The notes beneath the pieces were generated by a model. It was given only the letters and a program-made list of their open reading frames with translations. It searched no databases and was not told the DNA's origin. The translations under genes were made by a program, and so were the position numbers. A DNA stretch of 64,000 nucleotides, from contig JAJUBI010000005.1 of the NCBI GenBank assembly GCA_022419385.1, forward strand, positions 4,588,001 to 4,652,000, given 5' to 3'. The DNA is from Paraconiothyrium sp. Pb-2020. Its lineage: Eukaryota; Ascomycota; Dothideomycetes; Pleosporales; Didymosphaeriaceae. Of this stretch, positions 53,270 through 64,000 are shown piece after piece; within the stretch, counting starts at the first letter, position 1, and each line of letters opens with the position of its first letter.

Positions 53270-56200
53270 CGTAACTGTAGTTGTGTCGCAGGCCTTAACA
53301 AAGCTACCTGCACCTCTATATGACGGTGGATGGCCGTACGATATCAGAGATGATGTTCTTAACACAGCTGAAATATCAGTGTAAGTTCAAGGGAAACCCT
53401 GAGAAGACGGACGGCGGAGGCTCAGTGAGTTTATTGTACACAGCCTCCTTCTCATTACCCTTGCACGCATAGGACATAGCCCCCACTCAGCCTTGCAGCC
53501 CCCTGCATGTGGCTGCACCACTTCACTTGTTATTGGAGAAGGACCCAAGCGAGCATCCTCAACCGTGCACACCAAGTCGGCCGCTCTAACAGTTCTGGTT
53601 CTGAGCGTTTGTTGCTGGACAATATTCCTACATGCATGCGATCGCTTGTGATCCTCCCAGACCACATTGGGAAGCGAGATCCTTCTCGGTTTGGACTAGT
53701 GTAGTGAGCTTGGGAACATAAGCAGACGAGGCTGAAAACACTATACCCGGATAACAATCGGTAGTAGCGTTCTCAGTTTTATCCCAGGTGAAGGAATACA
53801 GACTGCATCTGTTTGAGGAGATATAGCATTCTCCTACCATCTGTTGTTCCTGCATGTTGCAATTTTACGATGTCTCGAACATTTTCGAGGTGCCATGCAC
53901 TAACATTGTTCTGACCCCCACCCTGGCGTTCTTGTTGAGAAACAAGGGTCTGAGTCAGCTGTCGGCAAACGCGCGTGCCCCCGCTGAGGCTCAGGACCGG
54001 CTCGGCTCATACCCTTATTCGGTGATCACACCATTAAGAGCTCTAGAAGCGCATGATAGGTTATATACTTAGTAGCAGTCCCTTCGGAGACCAGTGTTGT
54101 ATAGCTGGTCAATGAGCAGCCACTAAGGCATTTATTAGGCTGTATCAAGATGCGAGCGGGTAGGAAACCCTGTTTGACCCAAGCAACAAAGATTTTTGTA
54201 AAGAACATTGTAATCACCGAGGGCATGACTTGCGCACTCGTAGACTCAACTGGGTGAATTGGCTTATGTGGCGTAAATTCTCCTGCGACAATTGTATCTC
54301 TAGTAAGCTAAAGACGCTAGCGAATCTACATATGCTCCTAAGGCACTTTGAAGCATCTGAAACCTCGATAGGCTGTTCCAATCACCTGCAGCCCCAAGTA
54401 TTTCATGGCAGATGGTACAACATGTCACATGTTCTCGGAAATTGCGGATGGGCGATCTAACGATGTAGTGAGCCCATCTCATGGGACCGTGTTGCCTGAA
54501 CCTGCAGGTGCAGCTGTGCTCAAGGTGCGGCGAACAGGTCAGTTTCGATGTTGATACGGAGCACTATGTTCTTGATTAGTACGGTAAGCGAGGCGAGGCG
54601 AGGCGGAAGTACCGGCATTTCCGAGACACGTGCGAGCGTTGCAAGTTATACTACTATAAGTATCTAGTCACTTTTGTCTTTGTGCTTTTTGAAGTTATTA
54701 AGAGTTGCGTTCAGTTCTGGTTGTCCATTGCTTGAAAGCTACAGATAGCAAGTACGAACTTCCTCCTCACTTATATCTTGTCACAGGTGTACAAGCGTGC
54801 GACACAATGCACCGTAACAGACTGATGACTGTTTATCAGGATAAAACAAACTTAAGCTTATCTTCAGAAGTTGTTGCTATGCCCACTCGTACTGATTGCG
54901 ATGCAGGGGATGTACACCTTGGATTGTAAAGGCATACATCCATCAATGTCGCACAATGTTCAGGCAGACCGGCTCGTTGAGTTAAGGATGAGCGGTTCAC
55001 AACTTCAAAAGTCAGCATTGTGAACTTTACAGTCTGTCATATAGCGAACGTGAAGTCAAGGTGCGCAGCCGTTTCGCGTAATCTTCATTAGCTGATTGGT
55101 GAAAGCAGCTGTCGTGCAACGTTGGTAATGAGTCATACTAGAAATCGACCACCTCTATGAACAAGCTAACCGTATTGATACGATAATTTCATTCTGAGTA
55201 CCTTCATGTAGCGTATTCTTTGGCTGTTTGAGTGGTTCGGGCAGCCTTTCACCAGTTTTATGGCTCAGAAGTGCAAAAATATCGAGGAATGACTGAGGTG
55301 TGCTGAGCGTGATCGAAGGGTCGGCGCCAACACGGTGCAAGAGCGTTTCTGTTATAAGTGCTCGATAACTAAGGAATTATTTAAATCAATTTCAGGGGAT
55401 CCTGTGATCCCCGAAAACATTACGTACAACACTTTAATGTGAGCAAGTCTGGATTCAATTATCCGTATTGATTGCCTTTAAACTAAGCTCAACATATACT
55501 ACTAATGCAAGTAGCTATGAGCAGACCATGAGGAGAAGCCAAGCCAAGCTGAGTTTTAGAATACGTGATCTTACATTTTGACCGGTTCAGCTTGACAGCT
55601 CCGGTCAAAGAGACGTACATCGTTTAGTCAGCATGCATGTTAATGTCAGCATTGCATTTAAGACTCATCGCAACCGCGAGCAACCACTGAAATTGAAGTA
55701 TACTGTCACGCGAATAAGGCTTGATGACCCCAAACCCCGGTAATAAGACCAGAGCTCAATCACTATAGGTTGGGAGGTCGTGTATGCGGAATGCAACCTT
55801 CCAGCATTCACCCGGTGAACCGATGCATATATCGGTCGTTTTTTGGGATAAAATCACTGGTGTCGCTAATTCAACTATGAGCTTCACCGGTTCTCAAGAA
55901 CAGCTCTGCCATGTAGCGGAATCAGCCCAGTCCCGCAACCTGCGATTGATCGAACTCTGTTACTGGGTGCTCTCAATGTATATCTGTCTCTGTTATAATT
56001 GATAATAATCAACTCTATGATCCCTTTTTAGGGCAGTTTCGTTAGTTGGGTCTGACAGAATGACTGACAGAAGCATTCCAGAACGTTCTTTGACTACCCT
56101 AGACAATTTAAATCATCCGGCGCCACAAATTTCCCTCCGGTGAGACATGCACTGTTATTAATTATCTAAGACTGGACCCACATCTAAGGTCAAGCGGTGG

Positions 56201-56332
56201 CCGCTCCGAAAATATCGAAGGGGACACCATGTATAAGATGACATCAAGTGACACATTTAGAACAACGCATACACTCATACTTTCTCATTTGAAAAGCCTC
56301 GCTACTCACAAAAGCTTTGTGTATGCTTGAAC
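53270..56332. other. Gene-poor region, 3 kb
   Basis: Contains the HET gene upstream region and then only short unsupported ORFs on both strands. Small features are a GAGGC pentamer repeat near 54588-54605 and a short hairpin at 55395-55412. I see no transposase, reverse transcriptase or RNA gene that can be supported. Confidence 0.4.
55395..55412. repeat. Short perfect hairpin
   Basis: GGGGATC and GATCCCC are separated by CTGT, a 7-bp stem with a 4-nt loop in otherwise AT-rich, non-coding DNA. No function can be assigned. Confidence 0.5.
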
Positions 56333-57019
56333 ATGGCGCATATTCATGGACCCCCCCTTCTAAGACCAGCAACTCCTGTCTGGAACCCTAAGGAAACATT
56401 GAATTTCCGATTGACTCGCGATGATGAATTTTACTGTTCAGGTGTCAGTAAGAAGACCCAAAGACTTTGTTGCTGGGAGCTTGCGGGTAAAGGCCAAGAA
56501 ATTCGCAACCATTTGGTCCACTTGTCAAGGTTTCTGCCTCAGGAGGCCGTCAACTGCTTGGATGGTCTTGCTCTAGTGGCTATCTGCCATCACCACCCGC
56601 ACCAGCGAAGCAGCGTCATGGAAGGATGGAAATTGTCGATCAAGGCTATCTCATCTGCACATACAGCGCCTACGATCTCGGATTCAAGTGGGACATCGGC
56701 GTCGTCACAGACTCTGACGGTACCTCATTGCACCTCGCCATGTCCACCTTACGAACATGGAGCTTACGGTACCGTCTCATCCGCCTTTTCTTCTCCAAGA
56801 AGTGAAGGAAGCATTCCTAGCGTCCAACCAGACGATGACCTACTATGGAAGAAATTTCACAACTTGCAAGAATCTCTCGATTGTGAGAAAAGGCGCATCG
56901 ACGACCTTGAGTTCGCTTGTGAGGAATTGAGAAACAGGGCTTCTCGTGGGAAGAATGGAAGGCTCTGGAGGCGTTTGAAGGCAACCCTTCGGTCTATCTT
57001 TAGGAATTCTGCTCAGTGA
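56333..57019 (+). CDS. Hypothetical protein with a Cys/His domain and coiled-coil tail
   Basis: Single exon of 228 aa from ATG 56333 (MAHIHGPP). Residues 30-90 carry a Cys/His arrangement (FYCSGVSKKTQRLCCWEL, a helical middle, then LVAICHHHPHQR), which looks like a small zinc-binding module found N-terminally in many uncharacterised ascomycete proteins. The middle is Ser/Thr/Pro-rich, and residues 165-205 form a charged helix (KKFHNLQESLDCEKRRIDDLEFA) suited to a coiled coil. The end is basic (RLWRRLKATLRSIFRN). No enzymatic motif is seen. It stands alone in a gene-poor region. Confidence 0.7.
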   Translation: MAHIHGPPLLRPATPVWNPKETLNFRLTRDDEFYCSGVSKKTQRLCCWELAGKGQEIRNHLVHLSRFLPQEAVNCLDGLALVAICHHHPHQRSSVMEGWKLSIKAISSAHTAPTISDSSGTSASSQTLTVPHCTSPCPPYEHGAYGTVSSAFSSPRSEGSIPSVQPDDDLLWKKFHNLQESLDCEKRRIDDLEFACEELRNRASRGKNGRLWRRLKATLRSIFRNSAQ

Positions 57020-60000
57020 CTTGGTTCGGGTTCGCTCACCGCTGGTGCTATGGAATTCCAGTATTGGAGGGACGATGAGGAATAGTGTATGTTAATATCT
57101 CTGAAATGTTCAGTTCTGTTAGGGTGTATACCCATATATCTCTGTGAATAGTTCAAAAGCACCTGGAGGACCTTTGGCACGAGTAGATAACTTGTCTGCT
57201 TGCAAGTCACTCAAAACAATTTGCTTTTGGAAAATGTGCCACGCTTCCAAGATCTGATTGGGTATCAATGAATTTATCCTACAATTTAGCTTCTGAAACG
57301 GTTTTATAGTTCTCTTCAAAACTCAGAGCTCAAAACCCAGATGCTGAGACTTTTGGGTCATGGTTTCCTACGAACGTCATTCACCATTTCCTCGACATCA
57401 GTGAATTGCTCAGGAGAAACCCACACCTTACTGAGGACAGTTCACAACACAAACCACCCACAGTGTGATTCCTATCCAGTACACAAGAGCATATAGCACA
57501 CACTATCCACCTACAAGAGTCTTCTCACACGCGCGCGATACCCTTGCTATTCTCCAATCCCTCGAATATGCGCCGTCATCCGAACAATGCACCCATCCAT
57601 AGAGCAGCAAATCGCTAAGCTTGGGAAAACACCGCGGCTAATAGTCCGCCTGCGGCACAGATAAGGATCGCTTGCGTGCTAGCTAGTGAAAAGACGAAGA
57701 GAGATTGAATATGAAAATCATAACAACCCATCAGGATTGATCAACCGCGTCCCATGACAAACTTAGTCCAAAGAGAACACATCATCTCATGAATTATTGC
57801 ACAAGCACAATTTCGGGCCAACAAGCCCTCCTTCAAGTTTGATACAATAGCACATGCAGAACGTGCATGCAAAGAGACCTTAAGTTCTAGTGAAACCGCT
57901 GCCTATGCATTGTATGTCTAGAATGCGTCTTCTTTGGTGCCTGTCGCGCTAATGAGCTCGATAGACCCCACCAGAGGCACTCAATGCGGTCCCATTGTAC
58001 GTGGTTCGAAAAATCTGGGCACACCGAAAGCAAACGTGAAGAAGAAAGCGCGGTGAGATATTTTAAGCACAACATCTGTGAAGACGGCTATGGTCATGAC
58101 CTAGCCAGGATGCCTAAAGAGTGTGACGCGGCCCGGAAAAGCATCAACTGTCAATCGACCACACACTCTACTCGGACCAAGTACCTAGACTGCCTGAGAT
58201 CCAACTGTCTCCGCGAGATACGGTAAGAAGCTCAAGGTTATATAATCAGGTGGAGATACAACTACAACCAGCCCTCCCGCCTCAATTCAGGATGCACCTG
58301 CACGCTCTAGTGCGCACGTACCAAACCCAGGAGGCGCCGCCCGATAGAGAAGCGGCATGGCCCCACTCGACCCTGCTCCACCCAAGATCACTTCTGAAGA
58401 GCAGAGTCAAGCGATTAGCTAAGTTTGAGAGAGTTTAATCTTAGGTAAAGATAGGCGACGAGGGGCTTAAGCCGATGTATGCGAAGGATATAGGAAGCGA
58501 GTGCGCAGGGGAACTATCCTACCCATCTATAACTTTAAGTACAAATGATTAGACGAGGTTGTGTCTCATTTATGGTACATAGAGGGTACAATGGTAAAGA
58601 AGAGATGGTCGAGAAATTTAGAGTAGGACCGTCGCAGAGTACTGGAAGTCCATGCAAGAATAGTGGTATAAGAAACAACAGGGTTTTGACCTGAAGTTCC
58701 GGGGTATTATCGTTTCCACCAGTTCCGCGGCCACCAGCTATGGAAGAAGAATGTGTCACCCATAGAAAGCTAGACAGAAAACTAGAGAGTAATTACTATC
58801 TAATAAGCTCTATAAGATACATAACAATCCTTAACAGATTCCCATCTCCATGTTAACTCTACCAAAACTAGTTAGCAACTCATGTTTATACTAACACTAA
58901 TCACTATATCTAGTTTTCAATGGGTGGCACTTTGTTCTCCCATGGCTGTTGGCCGCAAGATTGATGAGAAGCACCGATAAGAAAGTGGAAGATGAGTCGG
59001 GATTGACGGGAACGGAGAAACCTCAAGCACGCTTGCTAGTGCGATCGAGCTCGCCGACGATCCGCGCCCCACAACACCACTATCTTAGCAGTGCATCAAA
59101 ACGTAGTTGCAGGGTAATTATCACCAACCTATTAATGATATTTCCGAATAATATACATTGTAAAAGCCTTTTACACACGTTCCAACATCTGAGGACCTGA
59201 CATCGCCGACGGTGAGAGGAAAGGTTCAAGCCGCAATTGTACCAGGTCAAAATACGACTTTTTCCAGTCTAAACGTAAGCGATTTTAATCTCATATTTAG
59301 GTAGTCTGTTATCTCCCATTCCATCTAAGCATATACTTCTGAAAAGTGCCTTAGTGTAACGAACTTAAACTAATGAAAACGTCTAGCAATTAACGAAAAT
59401 TGAACTGTTATGGGCTAGGTAAGCCGTAATCCCACAACACATGTTCTCCTATGAGTCCTAATTTAGTTTCTAAACGAGGCACCCGTAATTTCAAGGGAAG
59501 AAAGGAACTTTGATTCATCACCATAGATAGCTGTGGTGTCCTCCAAAAGCACTTACCAACGACGAAACTGCCAAACGAGAACCACAGGCCCCACAGATAC
59601 GAAGCCAGGTCCGTAGGCTTTAAAAGCCCTTCTACCCAGTTCTCACACACTGCCATAGCAGGCTCATTGCGAGACTAGCAAAGCACACATCCCTAGGCGA
59701 AACCCACCGTCGAGCTTCACCCCATTACAATTTCGACATCTCCAGGCTGCCGTCGGCATTGAACTTACTAAACCTATGCTTGAGTCTCTATGCGCTTATC
59801 AAATGGAGAAGTGACGAAAGAAGTGGTGAAAGTACGCCATGCACTTCAACAATTCGGCATCATCAAAGCTATTCACATGGTCTTCGCAGGCAGCGGTATA
59901 CACAAAGCAAGACGAGCACGCGCACGATGTTTAAGTATTATCCAGCAAACCTAATAGACCCCACTCAGTCTCGTCCGTTTCTTCCAAGACGACAAGGCGA

Positions 60001-60832
60001 AGTGGAGAGCGCGGTGTAGATGAGACATCGAGACGTGGCAGAAGGGTGCAGTTGAACGATCTGACTTGCGTGCGATGGATGATACGGCTATGTTGCATTA
60101 CTGTACGGCTGATATCTCTCCCGAATAAGACATAGAGATCCGCTTCGATGTATTTTGATGAGGATCGGCGACACCCGTGATGCTGGTATAACAGACCAGT
60201 TACTTGTTTTGTGCTTGTTGTCTACACCGCCTAAGGTGGTTGGTTGTCGACTGTTAACGATAGCTGTGATGCTGAGTCCTGGCTAGGGTTGGCCTAAGGA
60301 TGACGGGGATCCTCCGATACTAAAAGCCCGTTGGCCACGTGCACGTTTCAAAGGTGTGAAACTGTTTGATAGCTATCAAGATGAACAAGTTATCGTGACC
60401 GTTGCACCTTTCTAACGATGCTGTTGCGTACTCTCTGCCTAAGCTTGATATTGATTCTGATATTTCCCGGGGAGGTGTGCCTGGACTCAGTTTGAATTGC
60501 TGATGATAGGATGTGACATTCAGAAGTAATGCAATCCATAACACGTCGTTCGTTCGCCCTCGCCCTGTCATTTACTTCCCTATTGGATATATATCAAGCA
60601 AACTCAGCCCGCGAGCAGATGGCGCCGCCCGTTCTGCCAGTGGGACGACCATAACCCTCTTCACCCTTTTATCTCACTCAACCGTTTCCCGTCACTCAGG
60701 CTCGTCCTAGCCTACCCCCTTCACCGTCGCCCACGTTTTCTAGTAACACACCCCGCTGTTCTCTAATAAAGCCCTGTCCCTACTTTTTAGACTTCCACAC
60801 CAGCCCACGGACAAGGACAAACACAATCCACA
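57020..60832. other. Gene-poor region, 3.8 kb, with AT-rich patches
   Basis: No gene is supported. Patches at about 58760-58920 and 59100-59420 are AT- and TpA-rich, as in RIP-decayed repeats. A minus-strand ORF at 59408-59656 contains a hydrophobic aromatic stretch (YLWGLWFSFGSFVVG) next to a GTAAGT donor and could be a gene fragment, but there is no family match to defend it. The final 250 nt (TATATATA near 60585 and a CT-rich tract) are the promoter of the next gene. Confidence 0.4.
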
Positions 60833-61747
60833 ATGGCCGATTTCAACGCCATCTTCGCCGACGACATCATCTTCGACGCCCCGAAACCCACGATCGCCAC
60901 CCCAGAAGACGATTTCTCCTCGCCGCCCGCCCCACAGGGCACAATCTTCTACCTCACCATCTCCACGCCTTCCACCGACACCTGGGACTGGCACGGCCCC
61001 TGCACCTCCTTTGCGCCGCTCTCGCTCCTCGTCCACCACGCCGTCGCAAACGTTTCCTCCGCCGTGGCAAAACTGAGCCAAGCCCTGGAAACGAAGAGCA
61101 TTGCTGAAAACGGCTTCTCCCGCTTCGTCATCGTGCCTCCACGGCGGTCAGATTTTGTCGTGCTGGAGGTAATTCGCGAATTCAACCCGGGCGTGAGCGC
61201 CGCGCTCCCGCTGCCCGTTTTCACGGTGCTGTCGCACGGGCCGCTGCTGCACGACGTCGATGCCGCGCTGGGGCGTAACAGATTGCTATCTGCGGATGCG
61301 AAGGGTTGGGTAAGTACCTCTTCATCCCATTTGTATCCCTGAGAAGAAAGAAAAAAGAAAGGATGCTGAATAGGAAATGCTGTAGGCTTCTACGAGCAAG
61401 ATTGTTGGAAGTTTCACAGAGCGCAAGGAAGCGCGCGCCGTGGCTGAGCAGACTATGAAGGACTTGCTCGCTTCTGAGGAGGAGGCTGTTGTGCCGCAGG
61501 AGGCGTTTCCGCCTGTGGACGCTGGTGCGGGGCTGATTATGGTGAGTTTGCGCGTTGGGATGTGGACCGAGTTGTTCTAGGATGGGTGCTGACGGAGGGG
61601 GAATAGGCGATGAATCACCGCGCAAAGTGGGAAGTGCGCGTCTTCTTCTCGACGGATACGTTACATGGTGCGGTGTCTCGCTTCGGCGAGGAGGAGCGAA
61701 ATGTGGAAAAGGAGAACAAGGCGTCGTATGGACTGAGCGGGTCTTGA
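60833..61747 (+). CDS. Hypothetical protein, three exons
   Basis: Exons 60833..61309, 61386..61541 and 61607..61747 (introns 76 and 65 nt with GTAAGT/GTGAGT donors and TAG acceptors) give 257 aa; both junctions are phase 0. The start MADFNAIFADDIIFDAP is acidic. A compact alpha/beta domain follows (GTIFYLTIS ... SRFVIVPPRRSDFVVLEVIREFN ... LPVFTVLSHGPLLHDVDAALGR), then a helical segment (SFTERKEARAVAEQTMKDLL) and a charged tail. There is no signal peptide or membrane helix. The regular splicing, strong codon bias and CT-rich promoter make it a real gene, but I do not recognise the family. Confidence 0.75.
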
Positions 61748-62670
61748 GCAAGAAGCTGGTGGGTGCTTGGTATACGAGACGACTACAGAGCGGGGCTACA
61801 GGATGGCCTTGAACATGGGGACAGCAGCGAAAACTAAAAGGATGAGATTCTCACATTCGTGTGAGAGGCTAGGATAGGTCGTTCTGATACCATTGGGTAC
61901 GTCTGGCTGTGGGCGCCTCAGATCAATGCCATAATGGAACTTGTCGTTTACAGCCCGGGAAGGCCTGATTTTGTCCCTTTCGCCAGTCCACTTCACCGTC
62001 ATGACTTCAAGTCTGACCTTTCGAGACTTCCCTCTTGGGCTTGTGCACGGGGCTAGCCAGTTTGGGGTCACCTTCGTCCAATCGAGAATTCTTGATTGGC
62101 TGTTGATAGGTAGGGACCGATGTGCCGACGTCATGTAAGAGATGGCCGTGCGCATACGCCTCGCTGTCGATGCGCTCTACGGAATTTCCCAATCGGTGCT
62201 CATTCGCTTGGTTGATGGTACCTCATATGTTACGAATCTGACAATTGATTAGAGACGCGAACACCTTTCAGGTTTAGCCCACTCGCACAGGCCTCCCTAG
62301 TCCCCTTCTTGGTCATAGGTGCTTGGGAACAGCACTCAACCTTCAGATTTGAATCTTTCTATTCATCAAAACCTCTTAGTGATATTAAAACAACCAAAGC
62401 ACGCGACCCACGCGTTGAAACAAATCCTTGTCTTATGGACTCTGGGGCGTGGTGATGTTTCGTGTTGTACATTTCGCTTATACAGCTCACGTGCAAGCTA
62501 GCTGAGAAAAAAAGCATTGGTATTACCGGTATTCTGAGGCGGCTGCCTCGCCGCTAGGGGATACGTGGCCGTATTCTCAACATCTCGAACTTGGGTCAGG
62601 TGGGATAATAAACCGGCGTGCGATCATCTCTTCATTGACTTCGTCCTTCCCATTCTCCGAGTTGTCAGAC
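61748..62670. other. Intergenic
   Basis: No gene is supported. Short ORFs on both strands (61796-62192) are unsupported. The promoter of the following 2EXR-like gene lies at its right end. Confidence 0.4.
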
Positions 62671-64000
62671 ATGGCCGCCCGTGGTTCTGTGTTTCCGTTT
62701 CTTCAGCTACCTCGTGAACTGCGTGATATCATCTACAAGCACTGGCAAGTCTCATCGCAAATTACTCGGTTGCACGCAAAGCTGATTCCTTGACAGTAAG
62801 CGCAGTTGCACTGCTGGACAGCTTGTCCAAGTGCTACTCGTTCTAACATTCAAACAGACCTTGATACAAGCGATGGCTACATTTACGATTTTGACAAGAA
62901 CAAACTACTCCATGCCAACGGAGATCGGATCAATCTATCGCTTTCCACGACCTGTCACCAAATATCTTCGGAGATCGCTGGTCTAGCTTTCGAGGCCAAC
63001 GAGGTCACTTTCCGAACGTTCAGCTCTAGAGACACGATGTACAGGTGAGCATTAAATGGGTACAGAATTATGTATCTCGACTAAGCCGGCCCAAATTCAA
63101 AGAGCCGCTAGGTTTGAGAAGGCCAATCGAACAATTTCAAATTGTCAATCAATTATACTCAACGAGTTGGCCCCCCGGTTCCTGACAACAAGCGCGGCAT
63201 CCATCGCGGCGAATTCCTTTCCAATGTTTCAGCCCCTTTTGGAAAGATGGCAGTCTGGAAAACAAGTGCCATTGTTTACTTCTCACGGCGTTGTACATGG
63301 AACGCTTATACCATGGGGTGAACCGCGGTCAAGCTGGGTAGATTTCAACTGCTTTGTCCTGAGTCTTATATCCAAGGATCCGGGCTTTCTCGAAGAAGCC
63401 GAGCGAGTGGTTGATACGTGGCCTAAGGACGGTAAAGCTTGGAGGGCTGATGCTATGGGAATCCTTGATGCTCGCCCAGTGCCCTGGGCTATACATGGAT
63501 TAGACGAAGTCTCGAGATTGCAGTCATTGGTTGCCCCTGTCGATTGGGTTTCAAGAGATCGTTTCCTTGATGAGTTTGGCTTGCACCACCGATATTCTGC
63601 GGCGTCGCTAGCAATTCGGTTTCTGCAATCATATCCGCATGTCGCCTTCTCGCAAATAAAGAAGATCACGCTCCTTGAGGATCACCTGTCCATCGCTAAC
63701 TCACCCTCACACGCACAAGGATTGATTCGATTTTGCCGCCAGAATCCGGGATTACAGATCGAGCGCGTGGTAGACCTCTGGAGGGCTGGTTTATCTCCTG
63801 ACGACTTCCCTGAGCTTCCATTGCGAACACATATAATCACCAAATCATTTGGTCGATGGATATTTGAGGCTCTAGAGTTGCGAAAGCGTGGGATGCCAGG
63901 TGGTTCTTTCAGACTCATTCTCGATGGGAGTCCACTCCCGGAGAAAGCATCTCAGGTTTTCGAAGCAGTAAAACGTGATGCGGCCCGTCAAGCTGCACGC
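62671..64000 (+). CDS. 2EXR/F-box-like protein, partial (runs off window)
   Basis: Predicted exons 62671..62748, 62806..63044 and 63112..>64000. The N-terminus FPFLQLPRELRDIIYKHW is the 2EXR/F-box-like motif, followed by SDGYIYDFDKNKL and RINLSLSTTCHQISSEIAGLAFEANEVTF, the conserved second part of this fungal family. Exon 3 begins after a 67-nt intron (GTGAGC donor, CTAAG branch-like site, GCTAG acceptor) and stays open for 296 codons to the end of the window (FEKANRTIS ... PLPEKASQVFEAVKRD). The first intron (62749..62805) is less sure, because its donor GTCTCA is weak. The 3' end lies outside. The function is unknown, as for most members. Confidence 0.75.

Noticed and set aside
58357..58680. 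Possible RIP-killed gene with five in-frame stops
   Set aside because: Five stops in about 90 codons is what random sequence gives, so there is no evidence of a former reading frame.
59408..59656. 82-aa minus-strand ORF with a hydrophobic aromatic stretch
   Set aside because: No family match that I can defend, and the surrounding DNA is AT-rich and non-coding; noted in the gap entry only.
1..64000. tRNA, rRNA, CRISPR or intact transposon genes
   Set aside because: I looked for box B-like motifs, repeat-spacer patterns and transposase or reverse-transcriptase motifs, and found none strong enough to report; a covariance-model search would settle tRNAs.

Overview
The window looks like a chromosomal segment of a filamentous ascomycete (Pezizomycotina). 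Dothideomycetes/Pleosporales is my best guess, but this is inferred from gene content and not proven. The grounds are monocistronic genes on both strands, many short introns (about 45-60 nt, GT..AG, with CTAAC/CTGAC-like branch sites), CT-rich leaders and typically fungal families: HET domain, VAC8, fungal P450s, F-box/2EXR-like proteins, CBM18 proteins and GtaA-type glutaminase. I saw no bacterial, phage or CRISPR features and could not support any tRNA or rRNA gene. Exon boundaries given here are my own splice predictions, chosen because they keep frame and use consensus sites.

Left part (1-33 kb) is accessory in character. It holds a coiled-coil protein of unknown function (373-1682), a small 2EXR/F-box-like protein (3019-3768), an unknown protein with repeated Gly-Ser-Trp modules and a glycine-rich hydrophobic tail (4043-5290), a secreted GDSL esterase (5427-6217) and two truncated genes joined back to back (MFS transporter and P450, 7030-8363). 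These are followed by a modular chitin-binding secreted protein (8706-10675), an XPA-C-like nuclear protein (11962-13107), an F-box gene broken by one stop codon (13740-15191), an intact P450 (16075-17724), another F-box protein (18559-19863), a BAHD-like acyltransferase (20391-21872), a JmjC protein (22537-23905), a DJ-1/PfpI protein (24814-25610), a repeat-rich secreted protein (25906-26727) and a secreted GtaA-like glutaminase (28204-30575).

Centre (33-50.6 kb) is a compact housekeeping block: Ser/Thr kinase, VAC8 (vacuole inheritance and autophagy scaffold), RPC53 (RNA polymerase III subunit), RNR2 (ribonucleotide reductase small subunit), a WDR44/DGR2-like WD40 protein, BMT6 (25S rRNA methyltransferase) and a small hypothetical protein. 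RNR2 sits in a dense cluster of ACGCGT (MCB/MBF) sites, which fits G1/S control. RPC53 shows an apparent triple frame change that removes a conserved motif.

Right part (51-64 kb) is gene-sparse: a HET-domain protein (51530-53269), a 3 kb gap, a Cys-rich-domain protein (56333-57019), a 3.8 kb gap with AT-rich patches, an unknown three-exon gene (60833-61747) and a 2EXR-like gene that runs off the window end (62671-64000).

No operon-like system is visible. The observations most worth checking are the frame-disrupted RPC53, the MCB cluster around RNR2, the MFS/P450 breakpoint, the single-stop F-box gene, the intronic 13-bp inverted repeat in the WD40 gene and the unclassified Gly-Ser-Trp-module protein.
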